A stretch of 64,000 nt of DNA from Brachybacterium sp. FME24 (GCF_014897705.1 NZ_JABUXV010000022.1:1-64000); one strand, 5' to 3'. Positions 41,744-50,462 are shown, counted from the first letter of the stretch. The notes: generated by a model from the sequence alone, not told the origin. Made by a program: numbers and translations.

Positions 41744-42820
41744 ATGGCTACCATCGGCGACCGCGTCCGCACCGCGATGAGCAGTGCCGGGATGCAGCAG
41801 AAGCAGCTCGCAGAGCGAGTCGGGATGACCCCCGACTCGCTGTCCCGCGCACTCAATGACCAGCGCGGCTTCGCCGCCGTCGAGCTTGCTGCCATCGCGA
41901 CGGAGCTCCGTGCCGATGTGCACGAGCTCATCACCGGGACGCCTGATCCACATCGGCTCGTGCTCTCGGCGCGCCACACCTTCGACCACGAGACCGGTTC
42001 CCGCACCGTTGATGGCCTTGGCGGGGACAGCGCGCTTCTCGATGATGTCCGCCTCGCTTTCGCGCAAGCCGGGACCGCCCGACCTGGTGTTGAGCTTCCT
42101 TCCGACGTCGAGCAGATGCGAGGGCTCTTCCCTGAGGGGTTCGTCTGGAGATTCATCGACCACCTCGCCGAGATCGAAGTGGATGTAGTGCGCCTCGACG
42201 GCCTCAGCGCGGCCTACTCACTCACAGTCGAGGGACGGCCCGTCATCGTGCTGCCGGAGAGCGGAAACTGGTTCCGCGAGAACTGGTCGCTCGCCCATGA
42301 GCTCGGGCATCTGGCGCTCGGCCACGAGGGCGTCATCGAGGGCTCGAGCGGATTCGAGGCGAAGGAGAGCGCGGCGAACTCCTTCGCCGCCAAGCTCCTC
42401 CTGCCCGAGACGCAGCTGCGACAGACGGCATGGAATCAGATCAGGCTGCCCGCCCTCGCTGAACTGGTCTGGGACTGGGGGATTTCGACGGACGCGCTTC
42501 GTCGCCGACTGAACGCGCACGCGCTCGAGCCGTCTGACGAAGTCGGCACCGCGCTGTCCTGGACCACGCAGAAGCTCCTGCGACGGCACTGGAAGGGAGC
42601 GAACGTCGGGGATCCGATCTCTAGGCGCATGACGGAGGCCGGCGAGCGTCGCTTCCCGGCCTGGCTCCAGGAGGCGCACCTTGAGCGGATCGCTGAGGGG
42701 GCGGTCGGAAAGGGGACGCTCGCCTGGATGCTCGGCGTCCCTGCGGACTCCCTGGAGGTGGACGAGCCGAAAGCTGCCCAGGAGCTCACCGACGACGCGC
42801 TCGCCGCGCTGCTCGGGTGA
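41744..42820 (+). CDS. XRE HTH / ImmA-IrrE metallopeptidase-like antitoxin
   Basis: A 358-residue protein. Residues 5-60 are an XRE helix-turn-helix ('QKQLAERVGMTPDSLSRALN'); residues about 140-250 an ImmA/IrrE domain with zinc motif HELGHLALGH (His185, Glu186, His189) and 'AKESAANSFAAKLLLPE'. The C-terminal 100 residues are a family-specific helical extension. Such two-domain proteins act as repressor and regulated protease, and are often antitoxins. The ATG at 41744 follows the palindromic operator closely. Six bases after its stop begins the PIN-domain gene, so the two form a toxin-antitoxin operon. Confidence 0.88.
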   Translation: MATIGDRVRTAMSSAGMQQKQLAERVGMTPDSLSRALNDQRGFAAVELAAIATELRADVHELITGTPDPHRLVLSARHTFDHETGSRTVDGLGGDSALLDDVRLAFAQAGTARPGVELPSDVEQMRGLFPEGFVWRFIDHLAEIEVDVVRLDGLSAAYSLTVEGRPVIVLPESGNWFRENWSLAHELGHLALGHEGVIEGSSGFEAKESAANSFAAKLLLPETQLRQTAWNQIRLPALAELVWDWGISTDALRRRLNAHALEPSDEVGTALSWTTQKLLRRHWKGANVGDPISRRMTEAGERRFPAWLQEAHLERIAEGAVGKGTLAWMLGVPADSLEVDEPKAAQELTDDALAALLG

Positions 42821-42826
42821 TCGGCG

Positions 42827-43372
42827 ATGACTGACGCGCCCTTTCTGTTCTTCCACGACACGTCGGTCCTTGTGAACTTTCATCGGCCCGGGTTGATCCC
42901 GGTGCTCGGGCCACTCCTGCGCGACAACGTGCGGTGGACAGGCTCGATCCGTACCGAATGCGCGCGGAAGCAGCACCAGCTCGACCTCCCGGGCCTGGTC
43001 GATGCCGCAGACGAGCTGCTCGGTGAGCCGCTCTATCCGGAAGCTGGAGAGCACACCGCGATCAGGCAGCTGCGCCGACAGATGGCGCCACCCGGCGATC
43101 ACCCTCAGCAGCATCTGGGGGAGGCGGAGTCGATCACACTCATCCAGAAGCGCATGCTCCGTGCGGTGTTCGTGACCGATGACCGTGCGGCGATCGGTTG
43201 GGCACATCCCATCGAGTGCGTCGGGACGTGGAAGCTCATCCGGCTCGCGCGTCGGCTCGACCTCGTCACGCCGAGCCAGGCGATGCGGCTCTGGCAGGCG
43301 TTCGTCGATGCAGGCGGAAGACCACCTCATGAGATCGCGACGCGGGCGTCGTTCGAGGGCGGTCTCGAATGA
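42827..43372 (+). CDS. PIN-like domain ribonuclease toxin candidate
   Basis: A 181-residue protein with a PIN-like fold: Asp11 in 'FFHDTSVLVNF', the acidic central pair in 'HLGEAESITLIQKR' (Glu99, Glu101) and Asp118/Asp119 in 'AVFVTDDRAAIGWA' make the metal-binding set. The C-terminal 'WKLIRLARRLDLVTPSQAMR' is helical. It follows the XRE/ImmA gene by 6 bp and is its likely toxin, an endoribonuclease held in check by the antitoxin. No ribosome-binding site of its own stands out, consistent with translational coupling. Confidence 0.75.
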   Translation: MTDAPFLFFHDTSVLVNFHRPGLIPVLGPLLRDNVRWTGSIRTECARKQHQLDLPGLVDAADELLGEPLYPEAGEHTAIRQLRRQMAPPGDHPQQHLGEAESITLIQKRMLRAVFVTDDRAAIGWAHPIECVGTWKLIRLARRLDLVTPSQAMRLWQAFVDAGGRPPHEIATRASFEGGLE

Positions 43373-43481
43373 CGCCTCGTCGATGAGGGTGTCTGTCAGC
43401 AGGGTCGTCCTTGGACGCTGCGACAGCGGTCTCGGCAGAGAATCCCCTGTGGCTTTCGCACTTTAGTGCCAGCTGGGAGGA

Positions 43482-44546
43482 TTAGTCCTCTTCGGTACCG
43501 CTGGCTTCCTCGTGAAGCTCTGCCGCGATGGAGTACAGGTTCCGCCCTCGGTACCGAAAGGCGTCAGCTGCGGAAAAGCTTCCGCGGGGGACACCTGCTT
43601 GCGCAAAGAGCTCATTGCGCAGAGCTGTTGGCGTCCATCGTGCGGAGGGATCCTCGTGGGCGGCCCACCGCAAAGGTCGAATCGGATCGGTGACCCAGGT
43701 GATGTCGCTACGCACCGGATCGGCGTCGAACCATTCTTCGAATTCCGCGACGATTGCAGGCTTCACAAGAGTGGCGACGTCGAGATCCATGCTTGCGCCA
43801 TCGGGGATGCCGTGGTGTTGAGTGATTACGGCGACGGAACGGGCGCGGCGTTTGATCGTCGCGATTCGCTGTTTAACCTCTCCTGAATCCGCCGCTCCGA
43901 GCGGACGAAGGAGGCTCCCCTCGATAGTTTCGACCGGAAAACGCTTCTGGAATGACACAAAGATTCCAGTGTCATCTTGGAACAAAGTGTATTCGTGGCA
44001 TTCGATCTCTAACGCCTCGGCTACCGTGGATGTGAGCCAATCGACAGTTGTGAGTACCTGATCCGGGAAGCGTTCTGCAACCAATACAAGCTTCGGGAAT
44101 TTGAGGATCTCGTCGTCCCACCCGGACTCGAGATGTTCAGTGAGCTCGTCGAGAGCCTGCTCGTCGGTGATTACCGCCCCACGGCGTCGGCGCCATTGGG
44201 CATACGCTTCAGCCAACATCACACGGTCGAATCCTGCGACTAGGGCGCCATAGGTAATCACCTGGAGATGCACTTTCCGGTCGCCACCGCGCTTTAACTC
44301 GACCACTACGGTCTGTCCGCTGGAAGATAGCGCCAGTATGTCCAGAGCCTCGCGAGCCGTCCCGCCGTCCTGCGACGCCCACTTGCTGAACTGGGTCGTG
44401 ACTACCTTCAGGCCGTCGTCGATCACTTCGGGGTGCTCGACGATCCATCGCTCGAGGTGCTGCGCCTCATAGAGGTTCTGTTCTGACATCGACGTCACCG
44501 GTACCCGGAGTGATGATGCTTGGTCGACGCGGAGAAGGTGCGCCAT
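43482..44546 (-). CDS. DUF91/NucS-like PD-(D/E)xK nuclease domain protein
   Basis: A 354-residue protein. After a short N-terminal tail, 'LYEAQHLERWIVEHPEVIDD' (about 25-44) and 'REALDILALSSSGQTVVVEL' (about 66-85) followed by KRGG match the DUF91/endonuclease NucS-like and RecB-type nuclease core, with catalytic Asp and the Glu-Leu-Lys. 'HLQVITYGALVAGFDRVMLA' is the conserved following helix. The C-terminal half ('RPLRWAAHEDPSARWTPTAL') is unfamiliar. GGGAGA precedes the ATG at 44546. Probable DNA endonuclease in repair or defence. It heads downstream of the membrane-protein gene on the same strand (164-bp gap). Confidence 0.75.
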   Translation of the reverse strand: MAHLLRVDQASSLRVPVTSMSEQNLYEAQHLERWIVEHPEVIDDGLKVVTTQFSKWASQDGGTAREALDILALSSSGQTVVVELKRGGDRKVHLQVITYGALVAGFDRVMLAEAYAQWRRRRGAVITDEQALDELTEHLESGWDDEILKFPKLVLVAERFPDQVLTTVDWLTSTVAEALEIECHEYTLFQDDTGIFVSFQKRFPVETIEGSLLRPLGAADSGEVKQRIATIKRRARSVAVITQHHGIPDGASMDLDVATLVKPAIVAEFEEWFDADPVRSDITWVTDPIRPLRWAAHEDPSARWTPTALRNELFAQAGVPRGSFSAADAFRYRGRNLYSIAAELHEEASGTEED

Positions 44547-44710
44547 GGAAGTCTCCCTCAGTTGTCGGTTTGGGCAGATTTCCAGAGCAGCCCTCAAGCA
44601 GACCTTAGCCGGGTTCCCTGGCGGTGGCCGTTACTCCGGCAGGGTGGCCCCGCTGAGGGCAGAGGCAAATGGGGTGATGCCAGAAGTGCTACAGGAAACG
44701 CACCGTCGCC

Positions 44711-45472
44711 TCATCCCCTGCCTGGGAAGTCGGAGGACGACGGCCAGGGCGACAACATGGCATCTTTGCCGCGGAAACGCGGAGCGCGCCCCTGCATATA
44801 GAGACTCGCGGCGGTGGCCACCAGTGAGCCTGACACGGCAACGAAGAACATGACGTACTCCGGGGCTGCGATGGCGAACGCCATGAAGCTGAGAGAGGCT
44901 CCCGCGGAGCCGGCGGCTGCTGTGGACATCACGGCGGCAATGATGGAGCGTCGAACATTGCTGTCTCTGACGTCGCGGAGTGACTCGAGGACAACCTTGT
45001 CGTCGGGTGGTCCTATGCCGAGGGCGAAAGCTCTCTCGAAGTCTTTCCTCTTGAACTCAAGGAGATATCCGTACTCGAGCGCCACGACGGTGACTAGTGA
45101 GATGGCCGCCCAAACAGGAACTAGGGCGCGCAGCGATGTGGGATCAACGACGCTCAGCGTTGGTAGCGCGCGAGCGAGGAGGGCCGTCACAAGAGCACAC
45201 GCGAGCAGAGCTGTCGCCAGCACGAAAGTGGTGCTGAGCAGGCGTGCGGATTTCTGCTGCTCCTGAAGAGCTTCCCGAGATTGCAGCTCAGCCAGGCTGT
45301 TGCGAAGCGATCGCTCGAGGATGGGGCTGGATGCCGGCCTCATCAGCTCGATCGTGGAGTGCAATCGGGTGATGCGCCGATGCAACCTCGATTCCCGGGT
45401 GAACGCGGACAGCGCAATGCATGCGCCGACCAGGGCGGTCAACGCGCCGATGAGACTCAGGATGTTCTCCAT
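44711..45472 (-). CDS. Unknown membrane protein with five predicted helices
   Basis: A 253-residue protein. Hydrophobic segments at about 3-24, 80-102, 115-137, 178-201 and 204-224; between the first two lies a charged, probably coiled-coil stretch ('ESRLHRRITRLHSTIELMRP', 'RNSLAELQSREALQEQQKSA'). Cytoplasmic loop 'EFKRKDFERAFALGIGPPDD' separates helices 3 and 4. AGGAAAGG lies 6-13 nt before the ATG. No family recognised. A membrane protein placed between nuclease genes fits an effector or sensor of a defence module, but this is only context. Confidence 0.65.
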   Translation of the reverse strand: MENILSLIGALTALVGACIALSAFTRESRLHRRITRLHSTIELMRPASSPILERSLRNSLAELQSREALQEQQKSARLLSTTFVLATALLACALVTALLARALPTLSVVDPTSLRALVPVWAAISLVTVVALEYGYLLEFKRKDFERAFALGIGPPDDKVVLESLRDVRDSNVRRSIIAAVMSTAAAGSAGASLSFMAFAIAAPEYVMFFVAVSGSLVATAASLYMQGRAPRFRGKDAMLSPWPSSSDFPGRG

Positions 45473-45616
45473 GGGGCCTTTCCTCGGTGGGCTTCGCGAA
45501 AGTCACTTGTCTGCGGGGCACCCCCGCACAACAGCCTGGGCCGGGCAAGAAGTGGCTGTGGCTACCCGGAACAGTGTCCACCCGGTGCGAGTAGCTGGAG
45601 CTGAGTGACACCATGG

Positions 45617-46315
45617 TCACGATGCCGCGAAGTCACCAAGAGGGCGCCACCACACGTCCGAGGAGCCCCATGGTTCGAAACCCGCGACTCGGTAGGAATT
45701 CTGAAGACGAGCCATGGCACGATCCTTCGCTGGACCATCGGGGTAGGGGCCGTTATCTGTCTGCGGCTCGGGCTGAAGGACCACTAGCGTCTCCTCGGGC
45801 TCGAGTTGCAGGAGCTCCACCAGCTTATTGACTAGAGTTCCCGTCAGCTGGTGCCCGCGGTGGTCAACGGCGAGCGTCATGCGATCGATCAGGAGCACGG
45901 CGTCGATGAACGGGGCGGCGGGAGAGTCGACCAACTCGCGTGCGGTAGTGGCCAGGACCACGGCGTCATGGCTGATCGCATCACCCGCGTCTATCAGGTC
46001 GGTGGCGTAGGCATCCCAGGTGAGCCAGCCGGATACCCGGCCAGCATGATGTCGGGCATATCCCTCGTCGTGCATGCACTCGATGTTTGTAGTGAGTCGC
46101 CGGAGCGCGCCGTAATCGTCCCCGTCTGCGGGGCTGATTGAAACTGTGAGGAACAGTTCGTCCGGCGGTATCGATATCTCCATGACCAGATTCTGAACCC
46201 CAGGACCGACAGTCGACGAGCGGCGCAACAGTGATGGAACGGGGTTGTACGTCGGAGCGGTGCTCCTGCGAGCGATCTTCGCCAGCTCCGACGACCTAGA
46301 TGCCTGGGTCCTCAT
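45617..46315 (-). CDS. GNAT-like protein of unknown role
   Basis: A 232-residue protein. 'LAVDHRGHQLTGTLVNKLVE' (about 148-167) resembles the acetyl-CoA-binding RGxG/A loop and helix of GNAT acetyltransferases, followed by 'EETLVVLQPEPQ' and 'RLQNSYRVAGFEPWGSSDVW', the usual C-terminal strand-helix-strand; the N-terminus 'EISIPPDELFLTVSISPADG' is a beta-strand region. The frame continues upstream of 46315 into 'IFEILTEKTQIVDDYARESTA' without a start codon, so the ATG chosen may be a repair of a truncated longer gene. A start at 46183 (before EISIPP) is also possible. No partner is certain. Confidence 0.55.
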   Translation of the reverse strand: MRTQASRSSELAKIARRSTAPTYNPVPSLLRRSSTVGPGVQNLVMEISIPPDELFLTVSISPADGDDYGALRRLTTNIECMHDEGYARHHAGRVSGWLTWDAYATDLIDAGDAISHDAVVLATTARELVDSPAAPFIDAVLLIDRMTLAVDHRGHQLTGTLVNKLVELLQLEPEETLVVLQPEPQTDNGPYPDGPAKDRAMARLQNSYRVAGFEPWGSSDVWWRPLGDFAAS

Positions 46316-46410
46316 CGCCTCGCGGTTGAGGCCCTTGGCAGTGGATTCGCGGGCGTAGTCGTCGACGATCTGTGTCTTCTCGGTGAGGATCTCGAAGATG
46401 CGGGGTCGTG
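46316..46410 (-). pseudogene. Fragment fused upstream of the GNAT-like gene
   Basis: In frame with the gene at 45617, the 31 codons 'RPRIFEILTEKTQIVDDYAR' plus 'ESTAKGLNREA' follow a TAG at 46408-46410. The pattern is like the C-terminal region of SF2 (SNF2-like) helicases. No start codon exists in it. It looks like the last piece of a deleted gene joined to the present one. Confidence 0.35.
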
Positions 46411-46511
46411 CGCTCTACGACGCCGTGGCGCGCATCTGTGGCATTCGCGTTCATGAATCCTCACCGGTGGATCGGCCTCTGGATCAGACTTCCTAGAACA
46501 CCTCAGACAGG

Positions 46512-48221
46512 TCACCACGGAGGGGACGCGGGGGTCGAGTGTTTCCAGATCTCAGTAAAGTATCTTTCCCTCCAGTTGGCATCACCTGCGAAGAGTCGCG
46601 GATCGAGTTCCGCGACTGCGTTAGCAGATAGTTCGTACCCGCGGAAGGTCAGGCGTTCGTTCTCGGCGGCCTGCTCCGGAACGGTCGATCCTTGGCTCGC
46701 GAAAGTCAGCGCGAGCTCGAGCTCGTCGGGGGCCACGAGGCCGATCGTGAGTATGCGGGTGCGCCAATTCACGTACTCCGTGAAGGATGCGGCGTCCGGG
46801 ATGACGCTCGCCGCCAAGATCAGGGAATGGAGCGGCAGCACCGCGACGTCAACCACCTCGTCGTTAACGTGCAAGTGGGGCTCCGACCAGACACCGCCCG
46901 CGTAGCTTGAGAGGGTGACGATGAGTCCCGTGGCCTCAGCCGGGGCGTTCAGGTGCTCCGGGGGACGCCATCCCGCCTTCCAGTGGGAGATCCGCAGAGC
47001 GACCTGAGAAGCGGCCTTGTCTAGGATTCGCCCTTCGAAGTTGGCATCGAGACTGCGGTCGTTCTTTGAGAGCCTATTAGCCTTGCATTCTCCGATCACG
47101 ACCGCCTGCGCGCCAAGGCCGAAGAGGTCAGTCTCGTCACCGTTACCTCCACCGCGCGGTGCGATGACGTCACCGGTCGACCACGCGAGGTCGGAGGGCC
47201 CCCATTTTTCCAGCAGTGCCCGGCTGATCTCCTCGAGAGGCTCCCCCTCGCGGTCCGAGGGGGCCATCCCCATGACAGCATTCAGCATCGAGCGATCGCG
47301 CTCGACGATCCAGGCGGATCGATTCAGAACGAGGGTGCGATCCCCGACCTGGACTAAGGGGCACAGATCCGAGAGTTCTCCCTGGAGGGCGAGGGTAAGA
47401 GACCGATTCGAGAGCTCCTGTGGGGGCGCTGTCACGGTGGCTAGCGTCTCTTCGGGCAATTCCAGGAGCAGCTGTTCGCTCGCTGTACGGTCGAGTCGAG
47501 TGATCTGAGCCGGATTCGTTCTGTGTGCGTTGGCCAGTGAGCCGAGCCTGCGGAGGGTCGACACCACATTTCTCGAGATGTTGTGCATGATGTGGGCGCC
47601 GACGACTTCTTTCGTCTCGCCGAGGCTGGCGTCGACCCAGGTGCCTAAGGCGTCGCAGATCTCCTCCGCGATCCATCGCATGCGGGTCTCGCTGCCGAGG
47701 ATCCGATGAGCCGCAATCTTCTCTCCGAGGTAATGATGCTGTGCAGGGTCGTTTCGGTGCGACCTCAGGTTCCATTGAGCGAGAAAGGCTGCGCACCAGC
47801 GCACATACTTGTTGAAGGTCGCGTAGGCCGTCATGCGGTCGGCGTGCTCCCCTTTGCCGAAGGCGCCGATAATCCACGCACCCCGAGCGAGCGAGTAGGT
47901 CTCGCCGCCTTTAGGGGTGGCGTAGGACTGCAGATCGAAGGGATCTGTGCGTTCGCCGAAGAGGATCCAAGTGGAGGCCAGTGGATGGGTGCGCTGAAGG
48001 GCTCTCATGAGCTCCTGGAACGCGATGTCCACCTCGCTGTCTATCTCCGGGGTGAGGCTGTCTGCGAGATCGAAGTCTCGTTCGGAGACTCTATCTGCCC
48101 ACTTGTTCCAGATATCGCGCACGCGCCTGCTCGCGAAGCGGAAGTGCGTGTGCGAGACCGCGTCGAGCTGGCCTCGCATGTCGAATCCCTGGGGCTCGAT
48201 CTTCCGCCATGCAGGTTCCAC
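46512..48221 (-). CDS. Large unknown protein with PD-(D/E)xK-like motif
   Basis: A 569-residue cytoplasmic protein of no named family. Near residues 362-390, 'NGDETDLFGLGAQAVVIGEC' followed by KANRL fits a restriction-endonuclease-like core (Asp in ETD, Glu-x-Lys in GECK), as in Mrr/NERD-type nucleases. The N-terminal 330 residues are mostly helical ('RDIWNKWADRVSERDFDLAD', 'IVERDRSMLNAVMGMA'). The long conserved-looking frame, normal codon use and a GAAGGGA site 9 nt before the GTG at 48221 argue for a functional gene. It is the largest member of the co-oriented set 43482-48221 and a candidate nuclease effector. Confidence 0.7.
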   Translation of the reverse strand: MEPAWRKIEPQGFDMRGQLDAVSHTHFRFASRRVRDIWNKWADRVSERDFDLADSLTPEIDSEVDIAFQELMRALQRTHPLASTWILFGERTDPFDLQSYATPKGGETYSLARGAWIIGAFGKGEHADRMTAYATFNKYVRWCAAFLAQWNLRSHRNDPAQHHYLGEKIAAHRILGSETRMRWIAEEICDALGTWVDASLGETKEVVGAHIMHNISRNVVSTLRRLGSLANAHRTNPAQITRLDRTASEQLLLELPEETLATVTAPPQELSNRSLTLALQGELSDLCPLVQVGDRTLVLNRSAWIVERDRSMLNAVMGMAPSDREGEPLEEISRALLEKWGPSDLAWSTGDVIAPRGGGNGDETDLFGLGAQAVVIGECKANRLSKNDRSLDANFEGRILDKAASQVALRISHWKAGWRPPEHLNAPAEATGLIVTLSSYAGGVWSEPHLHVNDEVVDVAVLPLHSLILAASVIPDAASFTEYVNWRTRILTIGLVAPDELELALTFASQGSTVPEQAAENERLTFRGYELSANAVAELDPRLFAGDANWRERYFTEIWKHSTPASPPW

Positions 48222-48619
48222 TCGTCATTCCCTTCTGACGTGAAGCAAACTCCCGTGTGTGTGGGACGGTCTGCGGGGATGGCCTGGGCGGCAGGCTTCC
48301 AGTGAACGAGACTACGCGATTAGCGTGAGGGGGACCTGCACCTCGGCTCACCCCAGGAACTATTGCGCAGTAGTCGCCCGCTTCTCCACTCAGGGGCGCT
48401 ATTCGCCTTGGAAGCCGAGGATCCGACTTCGGCGACGACCAGCACGTAGGTTTTAGTCTTGGTGAATTTCGGGACGGGGGCAGGACAGTGGTCGGCACGA
48501 GCGGCTGTATCACGAGCATCCGCGCGGAGGATGACTAGCGCCCAAAGGTTGTAGACGCCTCCCACCGTCTCACCCTCGGCAACCACGAGTTTCGCATCTC
48601 CGCCGCCCTCCCGCGGGCG
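48222..48619. other. Eroded gap without a clear gene
   Basis: About 400 bp between the nuclease-like gene and the next remnant. A minus-strand frame with 'KFTKTKTYVLVVAEVGSS' is open here but has no start and no recognised relatives. I see only possible gene debris. Confidence 0.3.
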
Positions 48620-48751
48620 CGGCCGCTGCCTGGGTACGCGAGACCTTCCTGTACGGAGCGACTCTCGACGAGGCCGATGCGCTGCTCGCCGCACAAGAAC
48701 GCGAGCACGGAAAGGGTCAACGGGTCTGTTGGTTTTGCCCGACCCGTTAGT
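48620..48751 (+). pseudogene. C-terminal remnant of an unknown gene
   Basis: The plus strand reads 'AWVRETFLYGATLDEADALL' then AAQEREHGKGQRVCWFCPTR and TAG at 48749-48751. Upstream, another frame offers 'ASHRLTLGNHEFRISAAL', perhaps the preceding part before a frameshift. The acidic-helical look is protein-like but no family is recognised. An ACGGGTC/GACCCGT hairpin overlaps its end and may be the terminator. Confidence 0.35.
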
Positions 48752-48867
48752 CAGAAGGGGGCGTAGTCCGCCCTTGGCCTGCGTTGAGATGTGCTAGATC
48801 GCTCTATTGCCTACTGGTACGTCGCGGGATCGCCTGGTTCTCCGGACCCGCGGCTGATGAACTAGAT

Positions 48868-49536
48868 TTAGCCCCCCGTGATCTGCCCCCGCACCCGCTC
48901 ATGCGCCCGGGACAGATGCTCCGTCAGCGCCGCCTGCGCCCCGTCCACGTCGCCTGCCCGGATCGCGTCCATGATGGAGTCGTGCTCGCTGACCACGGTG
49001 GTGGGGGAGGTGCGGCGGTGGGCGGCGAACTGGCCCATCGTCAGGTGGATCTCGCCGGCGATGATCTCGTACATGCGGGCGAGGCGGTCGCTGTGCACGC
49101 CGTTGACGAGTGCCCAGTGGAAGTCGATGTCGTGCTGCACCTGGGCCCGGAAGTCCTCCCGGTCCGCGGCCTGGCTCATCGCCGACTGCGCGCGGGAGAT
49201 CTCGTCGGTGAGGGTCTTCTCCCGGGCGAGGTGCGCGGCGGCCGCGGATTCGAACGTCGTGCGGCTGAAGAAGAGGTCGTCGATCTCGGTGGCGTCGAAC
49301 TGGGGAACGGACGCGGTGCGGTGGGCGGTGCGGCGCAGCAGGCCCAACGAGGTGAGCCGCTCGAGGCAGGCCTTCGCCGTGGGGCGTGCGACCCCGTACT
49401 CGTCGGCGACGCGCTGCTCGGTGACCTTCTCGCCCGGGGAGATCTCTCCGTTGATGATGCGTTCGCGCAACGAGGCGAACAGTGCCTCGGTGAGGGAGGC
49501 GGGTCCGAGTTTGTACTGGCTTGTCGCTGTCGCCAT
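48868..49536 (-). CDS. GntR family (FCD/FadR-type) transcriptional regulator
   Basis: A 222-residue regulator. Winged helix 'LFASLRERIINGEISPGEKV' then TEQRVADEYGVARPTAKACL at about residues 18-60; the C-terminal FCD domain has the metal/effector residues in 'QHDIDFHWALVNGV' (Asp, His) and 'TVVSEHDSIMDAIRAGD' (His). AAGGAG lies 7-12 nt before the ATG at 49536. It is first on the left flank of the catabolic locus. Palindromic sites at 49587-49603 and 50489-50502 contain the TGTC/GACA core expected for FadR-type GntR proteins, so it probably controls itself, the hyi gene and the divergent glycosidase operon. Confidence 0.9.
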   Translation of the reverse strand: MATATSQYKLGPASLTEALFASLRERIINGEISPGEKVTEQRVADEYGVARPTAKACLERLTSLGLLRRTAHRTASVPQFDATEIDDLFFSRTTFESAAAAHLAREKTLTDEISRAQSAMSQAADREDFRAQVQHDIDFHWALVNGVHSDRLARMYEIIAGEIHLTMGQFAAHRRTSPTTVVSEHDSIMDAIRAGDVDGAQAALTEHLSRAHERVRGQITGG

Positions 49537-49586
49537 GGCAGCTCCTTCCGTCCAAGCCGCCATCCCCGGCGACGTCGTCTGCGGTC

Positions 49587-49603
49587 AACATGTCGGACAT
49601 GTT
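49587..49603. promoter_or_regulatory. GntR operator: 17-bp perfect palindrome
   Basis: AACATGTC-G-GACATGTT is a perfect 8+1+8 palindrome 50 bp upstream of the gntR ATG and directly after the hyi stop region. The core ATGTCxGACAT is the known form of FadR-subfamily operators. Confidence 0.75.
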
Positions 49604-49616
49604 GTCCGGGCTTACA

Positions 49617-50462
49617 TCATGCCAGGGGCTCCGCCGCCGTCGAGTGATGCAACCATTCCAGGGTGCCGAGCGTCTCGCCGGTGGGCTTGTACTCCGCGGC
49701 GACCGTGCCCGTGTAGCCCGAGGCGCGCAGCGCGGTTCCGATCGCCTCGAAGTCCACGACTCCCGAGCCGGGCTCGCCGCGGTCGGGAGCGTCGGCCAGC
49801 TGCACGTGACCGATGCGGCCGCTCGAGCGCTCGATCAGCCCCGTCAGATCCTCGCCGTTCCTGGCCAGGTGGAATGTGTCCAGCAGCAGCTTCACGTGCG
49901 GTGCGCCGACCTCGTCGATCAGCGACAGCGCATCCTCCGCGGTCTCCAGGGGGTATGCCCCGTTGAGTCCGCGAGCCAAGGGCTCCACGAGGATCACGCC
50001 GGGGCCGCCCTCGAGGTCCGCCATCACCTCCGCGGCGCGCCGATAGGAGTGCACCGCTGCTCGGAGCGCTTCGGCCTCTGCGCCGTCCGGCACCTGTCCG
50101 TGCAGCAGGTTGAAGCCCCGGCATCCGGTGCGTTCGGCGATCCACCGCAGCGCCACCAGTGACGCCTCCAATTCGTCGGCGCGCTCGGGGCGGCAGGCGA
50201 TGCCGCGTTCGCCCGCGGCCATGTCCCCGGCGAACACGTTCATGCCGGTCAGGGAGAGCCCGGCGCCGTCGAGGGCGCGCACCAGCTCGTCGAGCTCGGC
50301 CTGCTGAGGGTTGGCCGCCGCGAAGGGCCACCAGGTCTCGACGGTCCTGAAGCCCGCGGCCGCTGCGGCGGCGAAGCGCTCGAGGTAGGGGAGTTCTGTG
50401 AACAGGAGCGAGACGTTCGCGCTCACCGGGTATCCGTGCCAGCTGAATCCATGAGAGTCCAT
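49617..50462 (-). CDS. hyi: Hydroxypyruvate isomerase (TIM-barrel, Hyi-like)
   Basis: A 281-residue AP-endonuclease-2-type TIM barrel that interconverts hydroxypyruvate and tartronate semialdehyde. 'SANVSLLFTELPYLERFAAA' at the start, 'FRTVETWWPFA' near 38, 'GFNLLHGQVPDG' near 115, and the metal ligands Glu in 'VILVEPLARG', Asp-x-x-His in 'KLLLDTFHLARNGED', Gln in 'GHVQLADAPDRGEPGSG' and Glu in 'AAEYKPTG' match the family. Its product is the substrate of the tartronate-semialdehyde reductase at 52691. ATG at 50462 preferred; 50492 is possible. Divergent from the glycosidase operon with 69 bp between. Confidence 0.87.
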   Translation of the reverse strand: MDSHGFSWHGYPVSANVSLLFTELPYLERFAAAAAAGFRTVETWWPFAAANPQQAELDELVRALDGAGLSLTGMNVFAGDMAAGERGIACRPERADELEASLVALRWIAERTGCRGFNLLHGQVPDGAEAEALRAAVHSYRRAAEVMADLEGGPGVILVEPLARGLNGAYPLETAEDALSLIDEVGAPHVKLLLDTFHLARNGEDLTGLIERSSGRIGHVQLADAPDRGEPGSGVVDFEAIGTALRASGYTGTVAAEYKPTGETLGTLEWLHHSTAAEPLA

